This document shows positions 37,567-50,902 of a DNA stretch of 64,000 bases, in pieces. The stretch's first letter is position 1; each line of letters opens with the position of its first letter. Source of the DNA: Dipetalonema caudispina (taxonomy: Eukaryota > Nematoda > Chromadorea > Rhabditida > Onchocercidae); assembly GCA_013365325.1 (NCBI GenBank), contig JABVXV010000336.1, positions 1-64,000 of the forward strand, in the 5' to 3' direction. Made by a program: the position numbers and the translations under genes. Under the pieces are notes generated by a model, which was not told the origin of the DNA, searched no databases, and was given only the letters and a program-made list of their open reading frames with translations.

Positions 37567-39421
37567 CTGTAGGTAACGTAAAATATATATGTAAGGAAAA
37601 TTTGACTATTAGTAGAAAAAAATTTAGTGAAATTCATAAAATAAGAAAATTCAATGATATGCATTGAACAAAAATTATCCAATAAGTAATGTTTTAAAAT
37701 GAAAAAAAAAAAAGAAAAAAAAACTGATAAAAAGAGAAGAAAGAAAAAAATTTTGAAATATGAAACTAAATAATTGTTGCTTTAGCAATGATATTTAAAA
37801 TAATAAATTTTCTGCCTTTTTTTAAAAAGAAAATCATAGATTTTATGCATCATTTTTGTGTGAACAGATGGAAAATTGCATTAGTTTTATTACGCAGCAA
37901 TAAATAAATTGTTAAAAATAATATTCTTCAATCGGTTGGAAAAAATGTAAACTGTATCACATCAAATTTGAAAAAAAAAAAGATAAAAAGTCTGATTGTA
38001 TTCGATTTATCAATATCATTTAAACCATTTTAATGTTTTTCTTAAAATTTCAAAACATTGATTTTTTCAAAAATACCAGTAAAAGTTCTGGAATGATGAA
38101 ATGATAATGGTAGCTGAAAAAATGAATTATGCTAACCAAAAATAGGATATTAAGGATACAGAGAATAGTTGAATGATAACTTTTATTAATAAATTTTCAT
38201 CGTTAACTTTTACTTATATTTTCCTTCAATGAAATTTCAAAAAAACTTTAAAATTGGAGAAAATAAAAGCAGAAAAAGTTAAGATTTATTGTGAAACAAT
38301 TGAGGGATTTGTAAATTGAGTCATATTACTCACTTCCCTAATAAGAAAATTAACATTAGTTGAACACCCAAACTTTTCACTTGAATCATCTTTATAAGAT
38401 CATTCCCAATGATTCAATATGAGAGAAGGGATAAATAATCACAAATTTTATTTTGAATAACGCTAACTGCAAGTATCGGCTATGCCATGTGATAATTCTC
38501 ACAAGCATAGATGATTTGTGATGCTTTCAGAAGGATCCCGTGAAGTTATAAACACTGTCAATCACATCATCGATGAACAACTGTTATGTCGAGATTTAAT
38601 GAGATAATTTAATTGGATAGACTAAGCAATCTTCCATCAACTCTGCATTGCATAAATTCCCTTAGACCCTTCCAAAATAAAACAGACAGATATTTGTGAG
38701 GTACGAATATATTATCTTCTGTTTTAATTGTATATCGGAAAATCCTCCTAACAAATGCGATAACAAATATCTTTTAAATGTGACCAGTAAGTTGCAATAT
38801 ACAAAGCTTTATTTCGAAAACGGTGTGAATCAAGATAATGTTGATAAATTTACGATAGAATAGTGTGATGTTTTTAATCTAAACGACGTAAATACAAATA
38901 TCATAATTTAAATTTTCATCATTGGACGATTGAAACTGATAGCACAAAATAAATGGGTGTTACATATGACTTATTTGCCTATGGTAAATTTACGAATGAA
39001 GTGAAGCAGTTCGTATGAATGCTGCCAATATTTTCTAATTCGAAAGACATAGTATCTAAGAACGCTCTTTTTCTCGAGAAATTACAATGCTAAAAGCCTT
39101 CTTTTCACTTGGGAGACAAAGTGATTTAATATTCGCATGTGAGATTACTGCAACCGCAGTGTAACTTGATCACAAATCTGCATGTTTCAATCTAAACAGA
39201 CAATCACCATGAGACATTAGATGTGAAAGAGGTATGATCAAAAGCTCGAAGCCAGAAATATCAACATTTCTTCAGCTAATCAAATATAAACAAGTCACAT
39301 AATGAAGTGTTTAGAAGACCTACACTCAGATCTTTCGATTAACATATGGCTGAGCAAAAAAACATTTAAATACAAGAACTCCAAGACACAACATAATTGC
39401 ATAAGTCCCACGGGGTATATA

Positions 39422-42400
39422 TTATTTCCCGTTGAACACTTTATCATAGTCCACGATCAAACGATAACAAAAATTATTCAAATTATTTAACTGAGCTATT
39501 GGAACCTGAAAAAAAGAATAAAATGTGACGACTCAGGATAACAGTAAAAAAATTCCCAGCATGCTTCTTACAACAACAATTTCTTAATCCTTTTTCGATT
39601 TTTGACCTCTCCATCGCATTTCGTCAAAAATAGCTGTTTTTCTAATAATAAAAAAAAAAAAAAAAGGAAAAAAAAAAACCAGCTGACAGCACTACAGACA
39701 ATGAAATTATCAACTTTACCTCGCGATCTGTAGGCCATGTTAAGTTTGGACCGAAAACAACACTTAGATTGTTGGCATTCATCATGTTTTCTTTGCTGTG
39801 AGCAGCCACCTAAAAAGAATAGATCTAGTACATCTAGAATTTCATTCAGTTATAAGAAACCGAGAAATCACGTTAATTAGCGAATATCAACCAGTTTGAA
39901 AACATGATATATAAGTGACAATGAATATAAAAATTTTTTTGACAGAAATTTTCAACTGCTCAAAGTGAATATAACCAGTAATTACTAGTGCAATTTGTAA
40001 AAACGAAAATCAACAAACCTCTGTCAAGAAATGGCATACAGTCTTCAATAATATTCGGTTTTCAAGTGGAAGAGCACCCACAATTTCTATTATCGCTCCT
40101 AATTTATTATCCTTTGGCAATTCTAAAATGAGAAGTGCTCCTGCATAAGTTTTACTACTCTGTTTTAATCCTCTCTAATCTTTCCAGATTTCCTAGACGT
40201 CCTTCATCCATACGACTTACAACAAAATGGACAGTGTCCTTTAACTATACTTCTTTACAAATCAGCGGTCGATCAAGAGTTGATGGCACCTGAGAGAGCA
40301 GCAAGTTTGGGATATAGTGCATTGGTAGTAACTGGTTCACCAAGCGAACGTAAAAATGTCTTCAGCAAGACCGAAGCATCGATAGACGCTGCTTGCAAAT
40401 TATTCTTATACGGTTCCTCATTCAAAAAATCTATTTGTTCACCTGCAAACGATGATCCCACAAATCATAAGCCAATACTTAAAGGATAGCTGAAATGAAA
40501 AGTTATCACCAAACAAAAAAAAGCATCCGAATATATATGTACAGCTTAATAAGATCATTAATTTTGGTCACAAGCAATTCACCATACAATTTCAAACATG
40601 ATTAAGAGAACATACGAACCCATATCAATGCGTTCTTGCAATCTTCGAATCGAATTAACTTCGGCAGATCGTCTAAACAATCCAACGACATTTAACGAAT
40701 TGTCTCGCAGAAATGCAGTGAGATCAGTGACCACGGGAGGTACATCACAGTCAGGATTATGTGATAATATGCTACAAAATTCCATTAATTGAATCAATTC
40801 ATTCACATAATGTTAATATTCTTTTTCAAAAGCTTAGCAACTGTCCTCATAAACCTTTGCACCAAGATGAAAAAGCTGCTTTATGGTCTCTCCCATACTT
40901 TAAAGAACTTACAATTCCAACGGGACATTGAACTGCTGGGTTGGACGCGGAGTTGGGCAGGATATTCTAGTTAACTGTGATTTGTCGGGCGTAATGTGTG
41001 AAGCCAGAAGCAGTGACGAGTCGTGGCTAAAAGAATTGAATTAAAATATTGTTCGAAAAACGATCAATCAGGCAATCATTTTCGCACTCGCTAATAATTT
41101 CTAAAATTAAAAGTGTAACCATCCCATTCCCATTGTTATCTATCATCGCGTCATTTGTCCACTTCAGATGAAACCTCCTAAAACTTCAAATGCTAAAAAA
41201 AGGTACTCATTGATAGGCTGAGGAAGATTAAGCTGCTCCACGTGCAGAACCGAATCCAGTTCATGCAAATAATTGACGTAATGAATCTTCCGCTCAAATT
41301 TAATAGATATAAATGGTTTGAAGATATTCCAAACGATGCGAATGAACCGTGTCGGATGAACCAGGTAGAGTGCTTTCAAGTTCTTCTTATACCTGAATAA
41401 AACTTACAAAATGAATCATTTTGAATATAAAGCAAGAAATATAAACGAGGAGAAATCATAGCCTTAAGAAAGTTTCAGTTCTGCATCAAGTCTCACATCT
41501 AATCAGTAGATCAACCTTTGCATCGAAAATATCAAATTTCTATAAATTCAGTCTCATTTTAGAATCAATGTCTGCACTGCAATGATCTCTCCTGATATGT
41601 AAAGAAACTCACTTTCTGTCTAGAATGGAGTATGCTTGAAGGAGCCATTTTAAGGATGGTTTGTTATTGCTTCGCAATCCATAGTGGAAATACACAATAG
41701 TATAGTCTAATTCAACCAGTTTATCCAGCGTAAACTGCAAAAACCTGCAATCAACATTTTTACACTTAAGATAGCACTGTTCAAATAACATATATTACAG
41801 AGAAATCAGTAATCCCTGCATCTTTAGCTATCCACGAAGATCTTTTCATGTTCCCTTGAAATTTAGTATTAAAAAGGATAATCTGAACAACAACAACAAC
41901 AACAAAAATTGTCTGATCAAAAAGGGGTTACCTCATCAGAAATGATGATTCAGCAATGAAAAAATAAACCGGTTAGAAATGGTTATTTTAAAAACGTGAG
42001 TAAGAAATTACCGTAGAAATTTCTCGTGGTCAAATGTTTTATTTGAAGGAAGCCGATAAGCATAGATCGCCACAATCGGCCTAAAATTAACACTTGATCC
42101 CATACGAGAATGCAATAATATAAATAATTGTGTATAAAAAAACGTGGAAAAACAAGCAAATTAAGATGTACACCTTCCCACCCAATCACCATCGGCGATC
42201 ACATTCACAATCTTATGCTGACTTATATCAGTGAAATCTTCCGCAAACGGGTCATCTGCAGAATAACCAAGTTCTTTCTCGAAATTATCGCGTTCCAGAA
42301 ACGAAGATGTGATAAGAATCGGGTCAGCCAAGCCTAATTCTTCTGTAAAACTTCAGAGAAAACTTTTGACGTGAAAGGTTGACAACAATTTTTAACTACA

Positions 42401-43054
42401 ACCCTTCTACGATGCATGATACAGAGCTAGAAATAAATTTTATGCGTAATTTTATACGACTGATCGATAGAATAATTTCCACTTACGTAATCACTTCATT
42501 TTTTTTATCCGCTGAAAGATAATCTAATGACCGACAGCACTAATCAGCAACTATATCTTAACCAAGCTTTACATGCTAATTTTTCCCGTTGCAAAATAAT
42601 CTGCCGATGGAATAATATTGTCAAATAACTACGGCACTTATTAATCGACCGTACTAATATATAAAACATTACGATTACTATATTAATATCTGCTAGCAAA
42701 AAAAAAGACTGAAAAATTACGGCGACTTAAGATAATAAATCGAAATGCACTGAAACCTATTCTCTCCGACAAAAATTTTCTGCCCTAACAAAAAATCATT
42801 TACCTGACCTTTCTGAGGCGATATAAATTATTCCTTATTATAACTTTATCCCGTAGTGTTTTCATATAACCTACCTCTCAGATTTAAATTTCAACATTTT
42901 CACTCCATCCCAACGATTCCCAACTCTTCTGTTCAAATAAAAACTTACTGTTCAAATTAGCCTCACTCATATCATCCAAACCGAACAAATCATCTTCGGC
43001 AAATTCTGCATCCGGTTCCACGAACCCAGCATTTTCAAGCTCACAGCTTCCCAT
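39422..43054 (-). CDS. rga-1: ARHGAP1/RGA-1-type Rho GTPase-activating protein
   Basis: Stimulates GTP hydrolysis by Rho-family GTPases (Cdc42/Rho in relatives) and so regulates actin and endocytic traffic. Eleven phase-consistent exons: 42949-43054, 42174-42342, 42012-42080, 41613-41744, 41207-41392, 40913-40966, 40620-40771, 40290-40442, 40019-40122, 39720-39809, 39422-39505; 432 aa (human ARHGAP1 is 439). The acidic N-terminus (~1-45) is followed by a BCH/CRAL-TRIO-like lipid or partner-binding domain ~80-215 ([28 protein letters not shown]), a Pro-rich linker ([16 protein letters not shown]), and a RhoGAP domain ~236-425 with the arginine-finger motif GLFRRS (R272/R273), [13 protein letters not shown] and [13 protein letters not shown]. 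Domain order and length match the family exactly. Its start lies 1.3 kb from the divergent CDC14 start. Confidence 0.95.
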
Positions 43055-44392
43055 TGTCGTTTATCCTTCAGTCCACTTGTCAACATTCGATTTAAACGAA
43101 AAAAACAAATTCAGAAAATTATGTCGTTTTCTTCCCGTAATTGTCAAGATTTTCTCTCTTCCAGAATCGTACAATAACTGAATAGCTTCCACTCTAATCC
43201 AGAGTACTAAAAAATATCCGAAAAATTACTCCTTTAAATCCGTTAACTCATATATCATGAAAAAATCTTAGGAAAGCATTTCCCTGACAACATATCCTTT
43301 CGAGGAAGCCTTCTAAACCAGCGGCAACCTTCTCTCCGAAAAATAATAACAAAAAGCTCTACAGGACGCGTCGTTTCATAACGGGCCGTACAATTTCAGA
43401 ACATAATAATATTGTTGTTGACAGGGTACTGGAATGGATAGAATGAGTGAGGGGAATGGTGAGGTCAATGGGCATGGCGCTTGAACTTTACTTATTGTTT
43501 AGTGGATACTCTGCGGATAATGAGGATGAACTGACCACTTACTGTTACTGTGTTATTAATTGATTTGATGTATGGGAGGTACGGTATTTAGCCGAAATAT
43601 AATATTTAAATGGATTCAGTACGGTAGTGCAATATTAAAGGAAATGAATCGTTTCATCTCGTAAACATCTGAATTGATCGTGTTATTGTAGCATTTAACA
43701 GATGTATAAACGCAAATGTATGCTGTACGTCTGGCAAATGTGTTACCAAAATTTCTAAATTCTTAATTAGCTTACATCATTTGTTATTTATGAATTTGAG
43801 AGAAATATTTAAGAAGTACAAAATAAACGCGGAATGTAGCTGCTTACGAAATTTCCATAGTTAAGTTACTCTCTTTTTGTATAGGTTAGTTGAGGTGAGT
43901 GGTGTCGAGGACAACCAGGATGTGGTAAAAATAAAAGTTCACGGATTTTTGATATTAACTTTTATTATTTCTGCATCGGACGCACAAAGTGAAATTCTAC
44001 GGACTTGTAGTCGAGTAAGTTTTTTGACGGAATTATCGGAATTGATCAACTTACAGTGTTTTTCTGTGGCATCGCAAAATGGATCCTCCAGTACCATCAC
44101 GTAAATATGGATTTATTGCAACAAGCACAGGTTCCAAAGTTTTTGTCGAGACCTGTGATGGCGAGGTTTTGTAAAGGAAAGTTGCTGTCACTTACATATT
44201 TCGAACATAATCAAATTTCAGTAGCGAGGAATCATTGCGGTGTGCCACAGAACAGTCAGCAAGGAAGAACATTGTAGTGCTCAATCATGGACTATGAACT
44301 GTAGCTTTGGCCAAGATTTGAAGAATCTCTCAAGCATATGAGGAATTTACCAAGCATCTGCTAAAAGAAGGCATCAGTGTAGCATAACCTAA
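43055..44392. other. shared upstream region of RhoGAP and CDC14
   Basis: 1.34 kb between head-to-head genes, so it probably holds both promoters and the CDC14 5' leader. Two plus-strand open frames (43877-44104, 44056-44277) overlap each other. They could be noncoding leader or upstream frames but do not join in phase to CDC14. Confidence 0.6.
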
Positions 44393-47300
44393 ATGGCCCG
44401 AGAACTGCTCACACAGAATGGTAATATGCATGGACGAATAGCAGAGATTATTCCGAAAAAGCTCTTTTTCTGTGCGTTCGAAAATCGACCGAAACCAGAC
44501 CGTTCTGCGGATTATTATTACGTTGACGACGAAGTGCATTATGATAGTTTCTACTCGGATTTTGGCCCACTAAATCTGTCGGTGCTTTACCGATTCTGTC
44601 AAAATCTCACAGAAAGGTTGGAGGTGTGTTTAAGGGTATGCAAAGCTAGTTATCATAAACTTTCCCGGATAAGTTTCTTCTAGTAAGGATTTTCGGTCAA
44701 ATTTTCAGAACTGAAAAAAGTTATCAACCATAAGTTCTCCGAATAGACAAGTGTCTTCTTGTCACTTCTGCCTTAAGATAATTAAGATCATTTGACAGTG
44801 ATGAGGAAGAGCTAATGCCGGGACGGTTAGAGTTATTATGTTTTGTTACTCCTATTTATCATAAACAGAGTAAAAGGTTTTGTTTTCGAAATATTTTTGT
44901 TTTAAATTTAGGAGTTGGACGGCAAGAAATCTGTAGTGGTATGCTGTGGATCTGCCGACGAATGTCGAGTAAATACAGCTTATTTAGTGGGTTCTTATGC
45001 GGTATGTTTTCAATTTTAATTCTTACTTTTGTGTAACATAATTATCCTACGAATCAGGATTGCAGATTGAAATTTCTTCTAATTTTTATAGGCCGTTAAT
45101 AAGACATAGGATTCTTAGAAAAGAAGTGTCAAGTAGTTGAAATCAAAACAACAGTAGTACATACAGTGTGAACAAGAAAGAACGAGAACGAAGTATAAAT
45201 ATAAGACATATTAAGGAAAGTAGCACAAACGGAAAGAAAAAAAAAAGTAACGAGGGAAAATTAATTGAAATAAATTCGCCTTTTTATTATTTTATGATAA
45301 TTAACCTATAAAAGAAGTAGTATTCAAGGGTAATCATTCCACTTAGCAAGCTGTTGTCATTTTTCTTTCTACAGATTCTTTACTTGGGAATGACAGCCGA
45401 AATAGCATATTTGCGGATACACAAAGCAGAACCAAATGGCTTTATCGGATTTCGGGATGCAGCGATGGGTCCTGCAACTTATAGACTGCATCTTCACAAT
45501 GTACTTCGCAGTATTGAAAAGGTATTTATAGAGAGTGAAGTTTCCGTAGTAGTACCTTTACTGATTAGCAGCATTTTACTAGTGTTTCAACTTAATTTTA
45601 GGACAGAGAGATCTGAAAGGAGAAATGAACATTTCATCGATAAATTTCTATGTTTTACTTTCAAAGACGTTGCTGCGAAATTTATGAATTCTCTTTCACT
45701 GCATAGCGACAATTTTGACATATTGTCTGAAGAGCAAGAGCGAGAGAAAGAGAGAAGAAAGATGCAAGATTATTGCTTGGGGTTTTGGCGTGACGATTTG
45801 TAGTTTTTGGAATTGAACTCGATTGATACGAAAAACTGTCTTCACTCTTTGAGAATTCCAAAATTCATAAATACAAGAAGCAACTCAAAGCATAGTACAC
45901 TGCTTGTCGACAACAGAACGAATTAGCAGCTCTAAATGCTCAGTAGCCTAGCATAACAACGTATTGGTAACCAATCTACTACATAACAGTACAGACATTG
46001 AGGGCAGTCTGACTACTCATCAGTAACATAGAATGCAGCAGCAGTATAAATTGAGATAAATAACATAGTTGCTACCAACTGAAAAACGTTTCAGTAGCAT
46101 AAAAGGCATTTTTTACATTTGAAAAAGATCTAGCGAACATTCATGGACAAAGATGAAAACTTACAGAATTATTCCGTCCTTTTAAAAATTGTATTTTTTA
46201 TTATCTTATTGATCATTTGTTAGATCTTTGATTGGGTGGTGTGCTGTAGTAGAGGGGAGGAGATAAAATTTAAAGGAAGAAGTTTGACACAGTAATTCTT
46301 TCATTTGCGGTTTTATTTTGGATAACATCAGTACATCTTTCTGAAAACTAAAATATCTTAACATAACAACTACGATTGATAAGATCGTACTAAAAGAAAG
46401 ATACGGAATTATTTACTTGTAATGAATATTGCGTTAAATGCAGGCTATGAAATTCGGTTGGTTGACGTTTGATACTTTCGATCCGGACGAATATGAATAC
46501 TACGAGAAGGTCGAAAATGGCGATCTGAACTGGATTATACCGACCAAAGTACTGAGCTTCTGCGGGCCGCACAACAAATCAGTTGTTGAGAATGGTGAGT
46601 GTCCAGGCTCTTTTTTTGAATTCTCCAAGTTCATTTAAAAATATAGGACATTTGTAGTTGATCAGTCACTATTATTATTGTCGTTTAAACTCAGTCAAGT
46701 AGAAGACAGCCAGTGATATATACCATTGCATGGTCGATGAGAAAAAACATAAGTGTCGAGGAATTTCAGGTTATCCATATCATGCACCGGAAGTGTATTT
46801 TGATTATTTCCGCACACATAACATTTCTACCATCATACGACTCAACAAACGTATGTATGATGCCAAAAGGTCCGTTTTTATCGTAAATAACCTTCATTCC
46901 GTTTTTTAGAAAATTTCCTAGTGAAGTCATTTTTGCAGGTTTTTAGACGCAGGTTTCGAGCATGTCGATCTCTTTTTTGTTGACGGTTCGGTGCCATCCG
47001 ATGAAATCGTCGAACGATTTATTAATGTTGTTGATAGCGCCAGGGGAGGCGTGGCTGTTCACTGCAAGGTATTTGAAGTATTTTAATCAGTTGACCGTGG
47101 ATTGCATTATTTCAAAGAATACTATTATTTGCATCAAATTTCAGGCAGGCTTAGGTCGGACTGGGACGCTGATAGCTTGTTGGTTGATGAAAGAGTATGG
47201 CGTAACAGCAGCCGAATCAATAGCATGGTTACGGATTTGTAGGCCTGGTTCAGTGATTGGACCACAACAGGAGTTCCTTATTGAAAAGCAGCCATGGTGC

Positions 47301-48785
47301 TGGGCGATGGGTTCCAAGCCCGCTTTCAGCCATCTTTCGCAACTGGCTAATAAGGTTTTCTAAGCAGAAACTTTTTCTCAGTTCAGCTTTCAGATCAAAA
47401 CAAAGCACAACGTTGGTTTATTGGTAACTACTTGAAGTAATCTTTGAAAATTTTGAGGTGAATGAAATTCGCATTGAAGATTCGAGTTCAAAAGGAATAG
47501 TGCTGCCAACATCTCGGCCTATCTCACTGAAAGTTTCACCAAGAAAAACTACTGAAGTTGTACGTTTAAAAACAGAAAAAGAAATTATATGTTCCTTTAG
47601 AAAAATGAAGAAGACAATTCACTCGCCAATAACGCTTTAATCCCATCATCCCATTATCTCATGTTTTGCAGCTAGAGAAAGTGATAGAGAAGGAGTGTGA
47701 TGAGAAAGAAGAAGAGAAACCAAGTCAGGGTGATCATCTGCTGGTACAGAAGGCTAAAGCACAGCGAACTACGATATCACATGCAAAATTTACATCACCT
47801 ACAACTCCCGTTAAACCGCTATCGACCAACGGTAACACAACGGCAAGACGCCCTTTGCGAAGCTATGGCGACATCAGCATGCCACCACCAGTAATTTTCA
47901 ACACCGTGCTATATTGTTACATACACAAAACAGGGAATAGAGAGAATTAGGATTGCACATGCGAATTTATCATGGTTTATTTGATGTTGTATACTACAGA
48001 ATTAGTAACATGTCGAGTACTGTCTAGTGAGGAGTGATATGAATTTGAGATGCAAAATGTTATTCCATATGTAAGTAAGGATGTTGAATGTTTTTTTCTT
48101 TTTTTTTGCACGAAGAGAATGAACACTGCAAGTGATCATTGACAAGAAGGAAAAAATTAAATCAGGTCAACTTACGATCACGTTCCCAGAAATAGTATAT
48201 TTGTATCTCAGAATAGAATATATTCAGATCTCACGAGTTACGGTATCTGCAACGACCTCTACAGCAAACAGTAGGCCATTGACGAAGTGCAAATCAGCAC
48301 GAAGACTTGCCATGTAAGTTTTTTTCTGTTTTTTTATTTTAGAGAAAATATAGTTCAACGAAGCTGCATGATGGTAATGCTTTTTTAGCTTATTATTACG
48401 TTTCTGTAATTTACTAAAGTGTCGTGAGGATTTAATAATTAAGAATTATTTTAGGATACGCAATAAGCCTTATGCATGCTCAGGAGTTAAAGTTCATTTG
48501 CCGGCATCGGTTTATGAACTAAGACCTCGAAACAATAATAAAACGTACGGTGTGTTTCGTTTCAATGATCCTGCCAAGGAACTTGCACCCAATTCAGTTG
48601 CCCTTATCGGTATTTCTGTAAGTATTTGTATAGCTTTTTCATTAAGTATTATGCTATCTGGAATATTTTTCAAAATATCTATTCTCCGTGAACTGTGCAT
48701 CTAGAGACTGTTGAGAAGAAATTATAACCTTATGCAACAATTGATTCATAGATTTTAGGCTCGGCGGAATCTGAGTGAATTATGA
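44393..48785 (+). CDS. cdc-14: CDC14 dual-specificity protein phosphatase
   Basis: Removes phosphate from proline-directed (Cdk-type) sites. Relatives act at the central spindle, in cytokinesis and in quiescence control. Exons: 44393-44623, 44912-45001, 45375-45521, 46444-46594, 46770-46869, 46939-47068, 47145-47354, 47458-47556, 47672-47890, 48228-48313, 48455-48617, 48759-48785; 550 aa. N-terminal DSPn domain ~12-155 ([39 protein letters not shown]); catalytic domain ~165-350 with the general acid D255 in [10 protein letters not shown] and the signature [11 protein letters not shown] (C282, R288), then the CDC14-typical GPQQEFL. The C-terminal ~200 residues are basic and Ser/Thr/Pro-rich ([18 protein letters not shown]), as expected for a regulatory tail. 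Tail exons from 47458 on rest on phase and composition only. The 47458 acceptor is weak. Confidence 0.94.
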
Positions 48786-50902
48786 AATAATAAGCAATCA
48801 ATATCCGGTCGTGAAAAGCAGTAAATGCTTAATGTAAAAACAGGAATGGACACCAAAGCATTTAATGATCTTCCTTCTACTGGTCGAGAGGCGGGTACGA
48901 CTCAATCCAGATGAAATTTTACCATTCTTTCATACGGCATTTTTTTTTCCTGTATAGAACTGAACATTTTTAATTTCCTTCGGTACTTCACCAATTTTTC
49001 TCGTCTCTTGTTGTTGCTCTTCTTTTGTAACATGTCTCTTTTTGCAATCTTAATCGTAGAAGCCCTCCATATATTGATCTTATCAGAGCAGCCTAGTCGT
49101 AATTGTTTCAGTTTGAATTTTGGCCAAAAATAGGAATTTCAAGTCCTTTGGAGTTGGGAAGGGCAGTAGTTCTTAATTTGAATAGAAATAGAAGTGTTGA
49201 GATTTTGCTTCTTTTTCATCACATTTTTTAAAAAAACATGCTTTTCCATATTTGTAATTTTTATTAATTTGTATGAAATATATACGTTTTCATATGTGTA
49301 TTGTTTGTATCAATGCATTTAAAAGAGCCCTCCAAATTCTCCACGTAGTGGCCTTCCGTGCCTGGAAACATCTATATCTTTATATCTAACTATCTATATA
49401 TATCTTATGTAAAGTAATATCCGCGCTCTATTGTTGTTTGTCTTTTAAGCTATCCACCATGCCAGTTTGAAGTTGGGGTTTTAGCAATAGCGTATTAGAT
49501 GAGAAAACTAAATTTTCTCAAAAAAAAGAAAGATCCCCCGTGGTACTATACCATTTGCGGAGCAGATAGATACCGGAACGGAGAAAATTTCCACTTTATG
49601 TTTTTTTGCTTCTTAAGCTCAAGTACTTTCTTTGTGTACAATACGTCGGTTCAAACTGGTGGGTTAATTGCAAAAACGACATTATTAAAGCAATTTAGTT
49701 CTGCGACATTATGACCAAGCCGAGTGTGCTAGGAATTTTGCAAGCAAATTTCTTTTCTGAAGGGCCGAGATAATACTCAAACATGTTATTTCTATCAATG
49801 TTGCTGTAAATAGTATTCTTGCAATTGTAGCTATGCATTTACCAACACTTCAGTTGCTTTTGCTGCATAATATATCACTTTAACTCAACTACTTCACATA
49901 ATATATCAGTTTTATTCAACCATGTTTCTATATTGCAGCAAGTTGCTACAAGCTATCCTATTAGTATTGCTGCCATGTTTCTTCAACTACCCATTTTAAT
50001 CAATTTTTATAAAGAATAACTTGATTATCATTAGTTGCACTCTACCTGTTGTCTTATTTATTTATCCAAAAGAACCCTCAATTCAAAGCTTCGGAAACGC
50101 AAATATTAACTATATCATTGAGATGAATGTTTGAACAACGAAAATGGAGTCCAGAACACAGTCTCTTTTTCTTTCGATGTGTTCCTAATCATTCCCCATA
50201 GGAACACATGTAACAATAATGGCTTCTATAAAACATGTTTAAACTATTCATAAATGGATGGAGATATATTACCCGTAAAACAACACTAGCCATTTTCATA
50301 TTATTATTCTATTCGTAAAAGGGAAGAAATAACTGGGAGCTCTGCTGATATTGTGTTTTTCTGTCGACAGCTGCTCCTACCTAACAAATAACAAGGAATG
50401 AAATGTAGCATCAAAATTTCATATAATTCGGCGCATGAGGTGTGCGCGTTTAAAAACACGCTTGCAACAAATAACTAAAATATAGCAATGTATGGAAACA
50501 ATGTGAAAAGAAGGAGTACTTGTAATATCGCGCATATATCACGATCATAAACAAAAAGGAATTAGGAAAAACATCAAACAATTTGAAAAGCATGAGGCAA
50601 CGTCAAACAATTTGAAAAACCAACTAATTGGGAAAAACGGACTTTCACCAATGCGATAATTTAAGTGGTGGTAAATAATTCAATGCAAAGACCTAAGAAA
50701 CAATCAACGAATAACCCGAAAGTAGATTTGTATCACTTCTTAGTAAAACCTACCAATAAATGACACAAAAATGTCAACAACAAAAAAAAAGAACAACTTC
50801 ATGATGCCCTAACATGTCCCCAATTCAATTCTGTGCTATGTAACATCGCAATACACATTTAAGCAAAATTAGTTTTACGAATGCATATATACTATCCATT
50901 AT
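48786..50902. other. intergenic between convergent CDC14 and RCC1 genes
   Basis: 3' flanks of two convergent genes. No exon-like sequence was recognised. The open frame at 49499-49714 plus lacks support. Confidence 0.6.

Larger units (their letters stand above)
32595..39421. other. long repeat-rich region without a convincing gene
   Basis: 6.8 kb with a long ATT array, a TA/GATA array, homopolymer A tracts (34439-34452, 37700-37730, 39650-39680) and AT-rich sequence. Two short protein-like scraps are noted separately (37484-37566 minus, 38537-38620 plus). No exon chain could be built from either. Confidence 0.55.

Noticed and set aside
43877..44277. Open frames just upstream of CDC14 as extra N-terminal exons
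   Set aside because: CDC14 homology starts soon after the ATG at 44393, and these frames do not join to it in phase.
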